DNA from: Corythucha ciliata
Lineage: Eukaryota; Arthropoda; Insecta; Hemiptera; Tingidae
Reading direction: 5' to 3'
Assembly: GCA_038030265.1 (NCBI GenBank)
Contig: CM075937.1
Coordinates: forward strand, 37,056,198-37,120,197
DNA: 64,000 nt
Positions 63,771 to 64,000 of this stretch are shown here, piece after piece. The translations under genes and the position numbers were made by a program. Positions within the stretch are counted from its first letter, which is position 1, and the number at the start of each line of letters is the position of its first letter. Under the pieces are notes generated by a model. The model searched no databases and was not told where the DNA came from. It was given only the letters and a program-made list of their open reading frames with translations.

Positions 63771-63929
63771 TGTGAAAATAAAGCGAATAATTGCCCGGAA
63801 ATGTAGGCTATTATTTACATGAAAACGCGAATGATATTGATTAAAAGTGTAATTATAAAACCAATAAAATCATGTGGTTTAGTCAGGTAATGTTAATCTT
63901 CTTTTCACCACACTGGGGCAGGAGTGTCA
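63771..63929. repeat. 159-bp direct repeat with TG...CA ends (candidate LTR), right copy
   Basis: TGTGAAAATAAAGCGAATAA to CTGGGGCAGGAGTGTCA, about 90% like the left copy. It follows closely after the mariner-like element. Confidence 0.55.
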
Positions 63930-64000
63930 ATAATTCCCAGTAGTACAGTCAATTGGGGCTCTGGAAAGCCTGTTTCCCACACGTACCCGTAACGTAGAAA

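Overview
The window is nuclear DNA from an animal, most likely an arthropod. The reasons are one large gene with many GT-AG introns, a Golgi-type calcium pump of metazoan sequence, arthropod-style Ty3/gypsy and Jockey-like retrotransposon remnants, many short inverted-repeat DNA transposons, and low gene density. I cannot name the species. Nothing resembles bacterial operons or CRISPR.

Only one cellular gene is supported: a plus-strand secretory-pathway Ca2+/Mn2+ P-type ATPase (SPCA, the ATP2C/PMR1 family). It has 16 coding exons from 6912 to 34657. The exons join in frame to 2844 nt, or 947 codons plus stop, and every intron is GT-AG. Twelve introns are 61-265 bp. The other three are 9.7 kb (intron 1), 8.1 kb (intron 3) and 5.8 kb (intron 13), and they hold nearly all of the gene's repeats.

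Layout. 1-6.8 kb: upstream intergenic DNA with one arm of a palindromic CAGGGTG element, a 296-bp tandem repeat and two large palindromic elements. 7.0-16.7 kb (intron 1): a 20-bp-period satellite interrupted by a GC-rich insert and by a perfect 136-bp inverted duplication carrying a tRNA-like sequence in each arm, then a 144-bp tandem repeat, nested inverted repeats, a 30-bp and another 20-bp satellite, and a dispersed repeat with a MITE. 17.1-25.3 kb (intron 3): a broken minus-strand Ty3/gypsy element, its inverted gag copy, MITEs and 30-bp satellite. 27.9-33.6 kb (intron 13): MITEs, a long 30-bp satellite and a Foldback-like element made of about 130-bp subrepeats. 34.7-35.4 kb: 3' UTR and poly(A) signals.

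35.4-64 kb: no cellular gene found. It contains a 1.5-kb near-perfect palindrome (37.3-38.8 kb), satellites, and a mosaic of segmental duplications (41.9-55.0 kb) carrying three copies of the same frameshifted Jockey-like ORF1 and several palindromic MITEs. The right end (58-64 kb) has nested Ty3/gypsy gag, protease and RT remnants, an unclassified insertion with a hAT-like terminus, and a long-TIR mariner-like element with a decayed transposase.

The strongest observations are the tRNA palindrome, the Foldback-like element, the repeated use of 20- and 30-bp satellite periods with different sequences, and the mosaic duplication block.
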